Of a stretch of DNA of 13,837 bases, positions 1 through 7,904 are shown in pieces. The DNA comes from Bacteroidales bacterium. Lineage in GTDB: Bacteria; Bacteroidota; Bacteroidia; Bacteroidales; ML635J-15. A model generated the notes under the pieces. That model did not search any database. It was not told the origin of the DNA and was given only the letters and a program-made list of their open reading frames with translations. Numbering within the stretch: position 1 is the stretch's first letter; every line of letters starts with the position of its first letter. The stretch spans positions 1 to 13,837 of the forward strand of contig JAQVEY010000019.1 of assembly GCA_028697515.1 (NCBI GenBank). Reading direction: 5' to 3'. The translations under genes were made by a program, and so were the position numbers.

Positions 1-531
1 GGGGAAATTTCTGTTAAAATGATTAAAAACTTAGGTGCTAAGTATGTAATTATTGGACATAGTGAGAGAAGGCAGTATTTTAACGAAAACAATGAAATCA
101 TAGCTTTAAAACTGAGACAATGTTATATTAACAATATTAGTCCTGTTTATTGTTGTGGAGAAACATTGAATGAAAGAGATTCTAATAGACATTTTGAAGT
201 TGTAAAAGCTCAGATTCTGGAATCCTTTAAAGATGTTTGTGAGTCTGAAATTTTAAATACAATAATAGCATACGAGCCTGTATGGGCAATAGGCACGGGT
301 CGAACAGCCACACCTTCGCAGGCTCAAGAAATGCATAATTATATTCGATCTATTATTTCAGGTCTTTATAATCAAAATGTAGCCGACCAAATCTCAATAC
401 TCTATGGTGGGAGTGTCAATTCTGCTAATGCATCCGAATTGTTTAAATGTAATGATATTGATGGTGGACTAATTGGTGGGGCATCACTAAAATCGGATGA
501 TTTTATAAATATTATTAAATCGGCTCAATGA
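1..531 (+). CDS. tpiA: Triose-phosphate isomerase, 3' part (5' end outside window)
   Basis: This glycolytic and gluconeogenic enzyme interconverts dihydroxyacetone phosphate and glyceraldehyde 3-phosphate in the cytoplasm. The frame is open from base 1, so the gene starts upstream; the ATG at 19 is internal. About 176 residues are visible out of roughly 250 in the family, so the N-terminal quarter with the catalytic Lys is missing. Diagnostic motifs are GHSERR (catalytic His, just after the internal Met), AYEPVWAIGTG (catalytic Glu and the mobile phosphate-gripping loop 6), YGGSV and GGLIGGASL (phosphate-binding loops near the C-terminus). The TGA stop overlaps the ATG of the next gene (prmA) by 4 nt in an ATGA arrangement, which suggests translational coupling. 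No disruption is seen. The identification is secure because all motifs are intact and correctly ordered. Confidence 0.97.
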   Translation, partial: GEISVKMIKNLGAKYVIIGHSERRQYFNENNEIIALKLRQCYINNISPVYCCGETLNERDSNRHFEVVKAQILESFKDVCESEILNTIIAYEPVWAIGTGRTATPSQAQEMHNYIRSIISGLYNQNVADQISILYGGSVNSANASELFKCNDIDGGLIGGASLKSDDFINIIKSAQ

Positions 532-1352
532 ATTATATAGAAATTGTTATTTCTGTTCCAGAGGAAAAATCAGCCCTATCTGAAGTGGTAGTTGCATTTT
601 TAGCTGAACAGGGTTTTGAAAGCTTTTGTGAAGAAAAAGATAAATTATTAGCATATATTTCTGAGGACAATTATAATGAGGAAATGACTAAAATGCTGAT
701 GTCAGCATATGGTATGGATTTTTCCAAGAATCTTATTCAGCAAAAGAATTGGAACGAAGAGTGGGAAAAGAATTTTGAACCCATATGTATTGATAATATA
801 TTAACAATTAAAGCTCCTTTTCATAAGCAACAGTTTGATACAACACATACTATTATAATTGAACCCAAAATGTCTTTTGGTACTGGGCACCATGCTACAA
901 CATATATGATGTGTAAACTTATGTCTGAGTTTGATATGTCGGAATCGCAAGTTTTGGACTATGGAAGCGGAACTGGCATATTGTCAATTTATGCTGCAAT
1001 TTTAGGCGCATCTAATATTGTTGCGATAGATGTAGATGAATGGGCTTACGAAAATTCAAAAGAAAACACAATAAAAAATAAAGTGTCTAATATCACTGTG
1101 CTAAGAGGCGACATTAAAAATGTGCCAGAGTTAAAGTATGATTTCATATTTGCTAATATTAATCTTAACGTATTATTGAAAGATATTCCAGTTTTGGCAC
1201 AACATATGAATAAAGGCTCTATACTATTTTTAAGCGGGTTTCTTATAAATGAAGTTACGATAATAGCGAAATCTTGCAAAGAACATGGCTTGATTTTAGT
1301 TAGAAAAATAGAAAAAGATAATTGGTCAGCATGTGTTTTTAATAAAGTATAA
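528..1352 (+). CDS. prmA: Ribosomal protein L11 methyltransferase
   Basis: This is a class I SAM-dependent methyltransferase that methylates ribosomal protein L11 in the cytoplasm. The 274-residue length is close to the usual size for the family. The N-terminal third (about 1-100) resembles the PrmA substrate-recognition domain, including the stretch WNEEWEKNFEP. The catalytic domain follows with the PrmA-typical MSFGTGHHATT, the SAM-binding loop VLDYGSGTGILSIYAA, an acidic strand end (VAIDVD), and FANINLNVL, which matches the conserved N-x-N-L active-site segment of the family. The start is fixed by the 4-nt overlap with the tpiA stop and by the intact N-terminal domain. Only 2 nt separate its stop from the next gene, so it sits inside an operon. 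Confidence 0.95.
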   Translation: MNYIEIVISVPEEKSALSEVVVAFLAEQGFESFCEEKDKLLAYISEDNYNEEMTKMLMSAYGMDFSKNLIQQKNWNEEWEKNFEPICIDNILTIKAPFHKQQFDTTHTIIIEPKMSFGTGHHATTYMMCKLMSEFDMSESQVLDYGSGTGILSIYAAILGASNIVAIDVDEWAYENSKENTIKNKVSNITVLRGDIKNVPELKYDFIFANINLNVLLKDIPVLAQHMNKGSILFLSGFLINEVTIIAKSCKEHGLILVRKIEKDNWSACVFNKV

Positions 1353-1354
1353 AT

Positions 1355-4300
1355 ATGAAACATTTTTCAATATTCTTGTTGCTGGTAGCTTTAAGTAATT
1401 TTACTTTTTCTCAGGCTTTTCCAACAGAACAAGATAAATTTATAAAAGCGTTCGGTCAAGAGTTAAATTATTCGGGAGAATTCAGACCGGAGGCAAAAAG
1501 TATTGATAAGGAATTTACTAAATTTTGGGAATCGGATAGCTTGACTTTTACTGAAAAAGCCGATTTTATAAATACAGTTAATTTAATGGCATCTAAGGGT
1601 TGCAAGGGATATCCTGATTTTGTGTGTTTTGCTGATAATGCTTTGTTATTTAATAGAAAGATGAGAGATAAGGAGCAATACGAAATCTATGAAAAAGCTT
1701 TGATAGAACTCTTGAATGATGGTAAGCGACCTAAATTGAGCAATATATCTGATTATTTAATCAATATGAATGCACTTTTATCTAAAAACATTGTGTCAAA
1801 AGGTGCTAGAACATACTGGAAGGCAGAAAACAATAACTTTTATATCAAGTATGATAATGGAATAAAAATAGTATTTACAAATATAAATCTAATTGGATAT
1901 CAAGGTGTTGATAGCTTAAAAATATACAAAACAAATGGTGAGTATTTTCCAGTAAAGAATTCATGGACAGGAAAAGGTGGTCTAGTTGGCTGGGAAAGAG
2001 TCGGTTATGGTCTAGATAGTATTGAGGCAAAACTTAATAATTATTCTATCGATATGCGTAACATTACATATACTGCGGACTCTGTTTGGTTTATGAACTC
2101 TATGTTTTTTAAACAACCTATGGTGGGAAAATTGATTGATAAAGCAGGAAATTTAGATGATCCAAAAAGGTCTGACTATCCAACATTTGTTTCTTATAAC
2201 CAACATTTTGAACTTATAAACATTGTTCCAGGTATTGATTATGAAGGAGGGTTTAGTATTAAAGGTAGTAGCTTTATTGGTTCCGGAACAAAAGAGGAAC
2301 CAGCGATGATGAAAATTAAAAAAGCAGATACCCTTTCTCTTACAGCATACTCCAAAGAGTTTTTAATTGATAATGAAATGATTGTTACTAATAATTGTGC
2401 GATTACATTAAAGTTGAATGAAGATTCAATTTATCACCCTCATATAACATTTAGATTCCACAATAAAATAGGATTATTGGAGCTGATTAGAACCAAAGAA
2501 GATATGTCAAAGGTACACTTTACAAACTCATATCATGCTATTAATATGGACTTTACTTGGTTTAGGTGGTTTATTGATAAGTATAAAATTGAATTTTCCA
2601 TGATAAAAACTGCTGGAGTACCAAATGAAGCAATGTTTGAATCTGCAGATTATTATCGTTTGGATAGGTATAGAGAAATTCAAAAAAGAGATCCTCAGCA
2701 CCCTCTAGCTGTTATTACAGGTTTCGTAAAGTCATGGGCAGGATATCCTGAGTTTTATCTCGGAGAGTTAGCTTCATATATGGGATATAGTCCGGCACAA
2801 GTTGTACAGATGGTGTTTGACCTCGCTTATAGGGGTTTTCTAAGCTATGACACTGAAACTGAATTAATCAGAGTTTATCCAGAATCGTGGAGATTTATGG
2901 AAGCTCATCGTAAAACAAAAGATTCGGATGTAATACAGTTTTATAGCAAAACTGAGGCAGAAGTGCCTAATGCTGAGTTAAGTCTTATTAATTTTGATCT
3001 AAAGATAAATGGAATTTCATATGTGCATTTATCTGATTCACAGAATGTTAAGGTTTATCCTAAGGATCAAAATATTGTAATGAAAAAGAATCGTACTTTT
3101 ACTTTTAACGGTACTATTCAAGCAGGTCAATTCTATTATTATGGAAATGATTTTAAATTTGACTACAATAGGTTTATGTTTGAGCTTACAAAATGTGATT
3201 CTATGAAAATGGTAGCTGAAACTGAGTTTCTTGATGCAGAAGGAAAACCTAAACCAGCAATTGTCAGAAACAAACTCGAACAAATAAATGGAGAGTTTTA
3301 TATTGATGAACCACTGAATAAATCAGGTAATGGGGACTTTCCTGAATATCCAAAATTTGTGTCAAAATCCAAGACCTATGTCTATTATGACAGAGCAGAT
3401 GTGTATAATGGTGCTTATAAACGAAGTAAGTTTTATTTTGAGGTTGATCCGTTTTTGCTTGATAGTATTCAAGGATATTCAAAAGATAATTTGAAGTTTG
3501 CTGGAACCTTATACTCTGGTGATATATTCCCACCTATAAAGGAAACTTTAGTTCTTCGTAAAAATGATTTCTCACTTGGTTTTAACACTAACACCGGACC
3601 ATTGGGATTGCCACTTTATGCTGGCAAAGCTATGTTTTGGCATGAGATAGACCTAAGTAATTTTGGGTTACGTGGTTCAGGTAAAATAGATTATTTATCT
3701 TCGACAATGAATGCTGATTATCTGATATTTTTTCTTGATCATATGGAGGGGCACACACAAAACTTTGAACTTAGTAAACAAACAGGTGCTGTTGAATATC
3801 CTTCAGTTTCAGGGAAGGACAATACCTTAAGATGGGATGTAGAAGAAGATAAGTTCATGTTAAAAAAGGATACTACTGATTTTAAAATGTTTGATAATCA
3901 AGCAATTCTTGATGGAAATATTACTATTACATCAGAAGGATTACTCGGAGAAGGATTTCTGCACATTGACAAGGCAATGCTTACATCTAATCAATATAGA
4001 TTTAAGGCAGAAGTTATTGATGCTGATACTGCCGATTTTGATTTATATACTTTAAATGTTGTAAATACCGATTTCGAATCAGATAATGTTAATGCTCATG
4101 TTGATTTTATTGAGCGTAATGGAGTTTTTAGAACAAATGGTGAAAATACAATATGGAAATTTCCAAGAAATAAATATATAAGTGAGATGAATGAAATGAC
4201 TTGGTATATGGATAAGGAAGAAATAGCAATTAGTGCTGATTCCGAAGTCTTAGATAAACTTGACAATATCGGCGAAAATATAAGTCCGACAGAATGGGAA

Positions 4301-5860
4301 GAGTTGTTTCTCGAAGGTCCTAAGTTTACCTCTGTTCATCCAGATCAAGATTCTTTGAGTTTTGTCGCCCCTAGAGCAAAGTATAATTATAAGGAACATA
4401 TAATTTTTGCTGAAGGTGTTAAGTTTATTAGAGTTGCCGATGCTACGATATATGTGGATGATGGCAACATTACTATTGAGCCTGATGCTGTGATGAGACC
4501 AATAAGCAACGCTAAAATTGTCGCAAATTCAACAACTAGATATCATACTATTTATAATGCCGTTGTAAGTGTTTATGGTAAAAAAAGCTACACAGCTTAT
4601 GGTGATTATGATTATATTGATAATACAAAAACACCTCAAGTAATTCATATGACTAAAGTAGGTGTAGATGCTTCTGGTCAAACTTTTGCAACTGGAGGAA
4701 TTGCTGAACCTGATAATTTTAAAATCAATTCGTATTTTAGATTCTTTGGCGACGCTCAGATTTTTGCAAATAATCCCAATCTGGAATTTAGTGGAGCTGT
4801 TAAATCTATTGATGATTGTGATAGTATAAGCATGAATTGGCTTAAATTTAAAGCTTTTGTCGATCCGGAGGATGTGTACATTCCGGTAGATTCATTACCA
4901 AAAAGTATAAACAATGATAAACTAATTGCCGGATTGGTGTTGTCAAATTCAAATAACTTATATCCTTCATTTTTAGCTAAAAAACGAAATGCTTATGATA
5001 AAGTGATTTTTTCATCATCAGGATTTTTACATTATGACACAAATGAAGGCAAATTTATAATTGCATCTAAAGACAAAATTGCAGAAACGAGTTTGCCTGG
5101 AAATTACTTAAGTATTCATAAAAGTATTTGTAATTTATATGGAGAAGGTAGATTTGAATTAGGCGAAGGCTTTGGCTTATTTAAACCTAATGTAATGGGT
5201 AGTTTCCTTTATTATCCTGAGACTGATACCACAGAAATATCAGTATCTATGATTATGGATGCTTATTTTAATTCAGATGCTCAAAAACTGATGGCTGAAA
5301 AGATTAATTCTATTCCAGGCCTTGTTGGTATAGATATGAGAAATGATGTTTTTGAGAAAGCTATTGTGGAATATTTGGGTACAACTCAAGCCGACGAATG
5401 GTTTTCAAACTTAAGTCTTGGAAATTATAATAAATTCCCAAAAGAACTATCTGATAAAATGATATTTACTGATATTATGTTGTTCTGGCATAACTCATTA
5501 AGCTCTTTTGTCCATTACGGTCCAATTGGTATAGCAAATATCGGAAAAGACCATGTTAATAAATATGTTTTTGGCTTTATTAGATTTGAAAAATCTAGAC
5601 GTGGAGATGCTTTTGAGATGTTGTTAGAGCCCGATTCTGAAACCTGGTACTATTTTAAATATTCTGCAGGAACTTTTAGCGCTATATCATCAGATGAAAA
5701 GTTTAATCAGGTAATTTACGACACCAAGCCTGCTCAAAGAGAGATTAAGCTTGAAGGTTTGTTCTATCAGTATGGGCTGGGGAGTTCGACTTATATGAAA
5801 AGGTTTAAGAAAGATATGTATAATTTCTTCAAGATAGATGAAGGGTCTGAAACTGAATAA
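1355..5860 (+). CDS. Very large exported protein of unrecognised family (1501 aa)
   Basis: I do not recognise a named family. The N-terminus MKHFSIFLLLVALSNFTFSQ is a clear type I signal peptide with cleavage expected near residue 19-20, and there is no lipobox. The protein is therefore probably periplasmic or outer-membrane associated. The mature part is rich in aromatic and charged residues in an alternating, beta-strand-like pattern, with recurring short units of the kind 'GNITI..G..G.G.L' and 'Y.A.GDYDYID'. Around residues 1003-1055 a segment (APRAKYNYKEHIIFAEGVKF, then DATIYVDDGNI) is loosely reminiscent of OstA/LptA-type beta repeats; this is my inference. A helical island at about 466-518 looks like a winged helix. 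No internal stop or frameshift is seen over 4.5 kb. It starts 2 nt after prmA and overlaps the GWxTD lipoprotein gene by 23 nt, so the two are very likely made together and may act together in the envelope. Confidence 0.85.
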   Translation: MKHFSIFLLLVALSNFTFSQAFPTEQDKFIKAFGQELNYSGEFRPEAKSIDKEFTKFWESDSLTFTEKADFINTVNLMASKGCKGYPDFVCFADNALLFNRKMRDKEQYEIYEKALIELLNDGKRPKLSNISDYLINMNALLSKNIVSKGARTYWKAENNNFYIKYDNGIKIVFTNINLIGYQGVDSLKIYKTNGEYFPVKNSWTGKGGLVGWERVGYGLDSIEAKLNNYSIDMRNITYTADSVWFMNSMFFKQPMVGKLIDKAGNLDDPKRSDYPTFVSYNQHFELINIVPGIDYEGGFSIKGSSFIGSGTKEEPAMMKIKKADTLSLTAYSKEFLIDNEMIVTNNCAITLKLNEDSIYHPHITFRFHNKIGLLELIRTKEDMSKVHFTNSYHAINMDFTWFRWFIDKYKIEFSMIKTAGVPNEAMFESADYYRLDRYREIQKRDPQHPLAVITGFVKSWAGYPEFYLGELASYMGYSPAQVVQMVFDLAYRGFLSYDTETELIRVYPESWRFMEAHRKTKDSDVIQFYSKTEAEVPNAELSLINFDLKINGISYVHLSDSQNVKVYPKDQNIVMKKNRTFTFNGTIQAGQFYYYGNDFKFDYNRFMFELTKCDSMKMVAETEFLDAEGKPKPAIVRNKLEQINGEFYIDEPLNKSGNGDFPEYPKFVSKSKTYVYYDRADVYNGAYKRSKFYFEVDPFLLDSIQGYSKDNLKFAGTLYSGDIFPPIKETLVLRKNDFSLGFNTNTGPLGLPLYAGKAMFWHEIDLSNFGLRGSGKIDYLSSTMNADYLIFFLDHMEGHTQNFELSKQTGAVEYPSVSGKDNTLRWDVEEDKFMLKKDTTDFKMFDNQAILDGNITITSEGLLGEGFLHIDKAMLTSNQYRFKAEVIDADTADFDLYTLNVVNTDFESDNVNAHVDFIERNGVFRTNGENTIWKFPRNKYISEMNEMTWYMDKEEIAISADSEVLDKLDNIGENISPTEWEELFLEGPKFTSVHPDQDSLSFVAPRAKYNYKEHIIFAEGVKFIRVADATIYVDDGNITIEPDAVMRPISNAKIVANSTTRYHTIYNAVVSVYGKKSYTAYGDYDYIDNTKTPQVIHMTKVGVDASGQTFATGGIAEPDNFKINSYFRFFGDAQIFANNPNLEFSGAVKSIDDCDSISMNWLKFKAFVDPEDVYIPVDSLPKSINNDKLIAGLVLSNSNNLYPSFLAKKRNAYDKVIFSSSGFLHYDTNEGKFIIASKDKIAETSLPGNYLSIHKSICNLYGEGRFELGEGFGLFKPNVMGSFLYYPETDTTEISVSMIMDAYFNSDAQKLMAEKINSIPGLVGIDMRNDVFEKAIVEYLGTTQADEWFSNLSLGNYNKFPKELSDKMIFTDIMLFWHNSLSSFVHYGPIGIANIGKDHVNKYVFGFIRFEKSRRGDAFEMLLEPDSETWYYFKYSAGTFSAISSDEKFNQVIYDTKPAQREIKLEGLFYQYGLGSSTYMKRFKKDMYNFFKIDEGSETE

Positions 5861-7133
5861 TATTAGCTTGGCAGTAATTCTGTTGGCAGGTTTTGTTATA
5901 AATTCCTGTGTTCCTATTAGTCAATCGGTGGTTCAAGCTCCTTCATTTAAGTACAACTTTTCATCAATGTATAATCCTGGAGAGAAAAGCTTCAATCCCG
6001 AATGTCGTATTTTTTTAAGTTCTGATACCACAGCTATTGTTTTTTATAAAATTAGTGTGGATGAACTGAAAAATATTGCAGCATCAAATCAGCAAAGCGA
6101 TTTAAAAATGACGATAAAATATGTGGTCAGAGAAACGACTGACTTTAGAGTTGTCGATAGCAGTGTAATCGTACATACAATTGTTAATCTGGATAATGAA
6201 GATTTAAAAAGCTATTTCCAAATTAAGCTGCCGAAAGGATTATATTGTAAACTGCTTATTAATATGTCATTAGGAAATTCTTCTAATTTACAGCAAAGAG
6301 TTATTTATGACATTGATAATAATAACATTTATTCAAAAGATCGTTTTGTTTTTTATGAAGTAAGTAATAGCAAAAAAGACATTAAATATTGTAATCTAGT
6401 CAATCCATCAAAAGATTATATTATTAATAGTAATTTCTACGATAATTTTGAAGTAACAATTGAGTATTATAAGTTTCCTGAATATGTTTGTGTGCCACCA
6501 TATTATTTGTACAACAGTACAAATGATTTACGACAACCTGACTCAGTTTTTGTGTACTTGATAGGAGATAAAATTAATTTTAGTAATGAAGGTTATTATG
6601 TGTTAAAACCAGTGGTTAATGCAAATGCAGCATTGTGTTTCATAAATGGAGGAGACTTCTTTCCCGAGGTAAAAACTCTCTTGGATATGTTGGAACCACT
6701 AAAACTAATTACTGGAAATAAGGAATATAAAGAATTGAAAGAACTTAGTAATCTTAAAATTGCGATAGATGAGTTCTGGTTAAGTAAATCTAATAATATG
6801 AAATTTGCCAAAGAACAGATACGCGTTTTTTATAATCGAGTGTATTTGGCAAATAAGTATTTTTCTGAAGATATAGTTGGGTGGAAAACTGACAGAGGTA
6901 ATATTTATGTATTATTTGGACCACCTTCAATAGTAAATATAAGTGCAACTGGCGAAGAATGGTTTTATGGTAAGGACCCTAATGTCGCTGGGGTCTTATT
7001 TGTTTTTGATAAAACTAATAATATTTATTCGGGAACCACATACATACTTAGAAGAGATTCAAATTATCAGTCTGTTTGGTCACAAGCTGTAACAACCTGG
7101 CGTGACGGACGGATATTTACAATTACAAACTAA
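5838..7133 (+). CDS. GWxTD domain-containing lipoprotein
   Basis: This 431-residue protein is probably an envelope lipoprotein. Residues 1-24 form a lipoprotein signal peptide: Lys-rich start, hydrophobic LAVILLAGFV, and a lipobox-like INSC with the lipidated Cys at 24. The Asn at -2 is slightly atypical. Residues 40-260 look like beta-rich extracytoplasmic sequence. The C-terminal third (about 300-425) carries the family signature: a helical stretch (FYNRVYLANKYFSEDIVG), then GWKTD at 348-352, RGNIYVLFGPP and EEWFYG. This matches the GWxTD domain known mostly from Bacteroidota and related phyla, whose biochemical role is not established. The ATG at 5838 is preferred because it supplies the complete signal peptide; the next Met is at residue 44. 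The 23-nt overlap with the upstream gene implies coupled translation. rlmB follows after 5 nt. Confidence 0.88.
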   Translation: MKGLKLNNISLAVILLAGFVINSCVPISQSVVQAPSFKYNFSSMYNPGEKSFNPECRIFLSSDTTAIVFYKISVDELKNIAASNQQSDLKMTIKYVVRETTDFRVVDSSVIVHTIVNLDNEDLKSYFQIKLPKGLYCKLLINMSLGNSSNLQQRVIYDIDNNNIYSKDRFVFYEVSNSKKDIKYCNLVNPSKDYIINSNFYDNFEVTIEYYKFPEYVCVPPYYLYNSTNDLRQPDSVFVYLIGDKINFSNEGYYVLKPVVNANAALCFINGGDFFPEVKTLLDMLEPLKLITGNKEYKELKELSNLKIAIDEFWLSKSNNMKFAKEQIRVFYNRVYLANKYFSEDIVGWKTDRGNIYVLFGPPSIVNISATGEEWFYGKDPNVAGVLFVFDKTNNIYSGTTYILRRDSNYQSVWSQAVTTWRDGRIFTITN

Positions 7134-7138
7134 TAGTT

Positions 7139-7870
7139 ATGGATAATAATATTTTTGGATTAAGACCGGTTATAGAAGCAATCAAAGCTGGTAAGGAAAT
7201 TGACAAAATTTTTGTGAAAAATGGATTAAATGGAGTTCTAGCAACAGAGTTGTTTCGCGAAATAAAACAAAGAAATATTTCAATGCAATATGTTCCATTG
7301 GAAAAATTAGATAAATTGAGCAATAAAAACCATCAAGGAGTTGTTGCAGTAATTTCGCCTGTTGCATATCATGATTTAGAGGAAGTTGTTGAAAAAAGTC
7401 TTGAGAGTGGGAAAGTTCCATTATTAGTGATATTAGATAATATTACTGATGTGAGAAATTTTGGAGCAATTGCGCGTACATGTGAATGTGCAGGAGTTGA
7501 TGCAATAATTATTCCAGTGGCAAATAGTGTTAGAATTACTGAAGATGCCATAAAAACCTCTGCAGGAGCACTTTATAATATCCCGGTATGTAGAGTAGAT
7601 AATATTATTGATGCGATATTATTATTACAACAGCTAGGAATAGAGGTAGTTGCGATTAGCGAAAAATCGGAGCGAATGATATACGAAACTGACTTAAAAG
7701 GGCCCACTGCTTTAATTTTAGGTTCTGAAGAATCGGGAATTTCTTATTCTGTTTTGAAAAGAGCGAATATTAAAGCTAAAATTCCAATGTTTGGTAAAAC
7801 AGAATCCTTAAATGTGTCCGTATCCGCTGCAATTGGCGTTTATGAAGTAATAAGGCAGAGGTTAGATTAG
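7139..7870 (+). CDS. rlmB: TrmH-family rRNA (guanosine-2'-O-)-methyltransferase, RlmB-like
   Basis: This SPOUT-class, SAM-dependent RNA 2'-O-ribose methyltransferase probably acts on a guanosine in 23S rRNA, as RlmB does. At 243 residues it has the usual family length. The N-terminal substrate-binding domain (about 1-75) starts with the typical IFGLRPVIEAI and ends in NHQGVVA. The knotted catalytic domain shows all three SpoU motifs: motif 1 DVRNFGAIARTCECAG (104-119, with Asn107 and Arg113), motif 2 LILGSEESGIS (192-202) and motif 3 IPMFGKTESLNVSVSAA (215-231, with the S-L-N core). It is the last gene of the + strand series, 5 nt after the GWxTD lipoprotein gene, and converges on dnaX. The family is certain; the exact target nucleotide is inferred from length and the N-terminal domain. 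Confidence 0.93.
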   Translation: MDNNIFGLRPVIEAIKAGKEIDKIFVKNGLNGVLATELFREIKQRNISMQYVPLEKLDKLSNKNHQGVVAVISPVAYHDLEEVVEKSLESGKVPLLVILDNITDVRNFGAIARTCECAGVDAIIIPVANSVRITEDAIKTSAGALYNIPVCRVDNIIDAILLLQQLGIEVVAISEKSERMIYETDLKGPTALILGSEESGISYSVLKRANIKAKIPMFGKTESLNVSVSAAIGVYEVIRQRLD

Positions 7871-7904
7871 GAATAGAATTCTTAAAAAATTATTCAAAAT
7901 CTAA
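7862..7904. terminator. Possible weak hairpin between convergent rlmB and dnaX
   Basis: An imperfect inverted repeat spans the 19-nt gap and both stop codons. TTAGATT (7862-7868) pairs with AATCTAA (7898-7904), and inside it GAATA (7871-7875) pairs with TATTC (7891-7895). A 2x2 mismatch lies between the arms and a 15-nt loop closes the structure. The stem is AT-rich and no clear T tract follows on either strand, so it is a poor classical terminator. Its position, exactly where two transcripts converge, is the main argument for a function. Chance in AT-rich DNA is a real alternative. Confidence 0.3.

Noticed and set aside
1046..1363. Minus-strand open frame inside prmA
   Set aside because: It is a shadow of a well-conserved gene, with no motif and no start signal.
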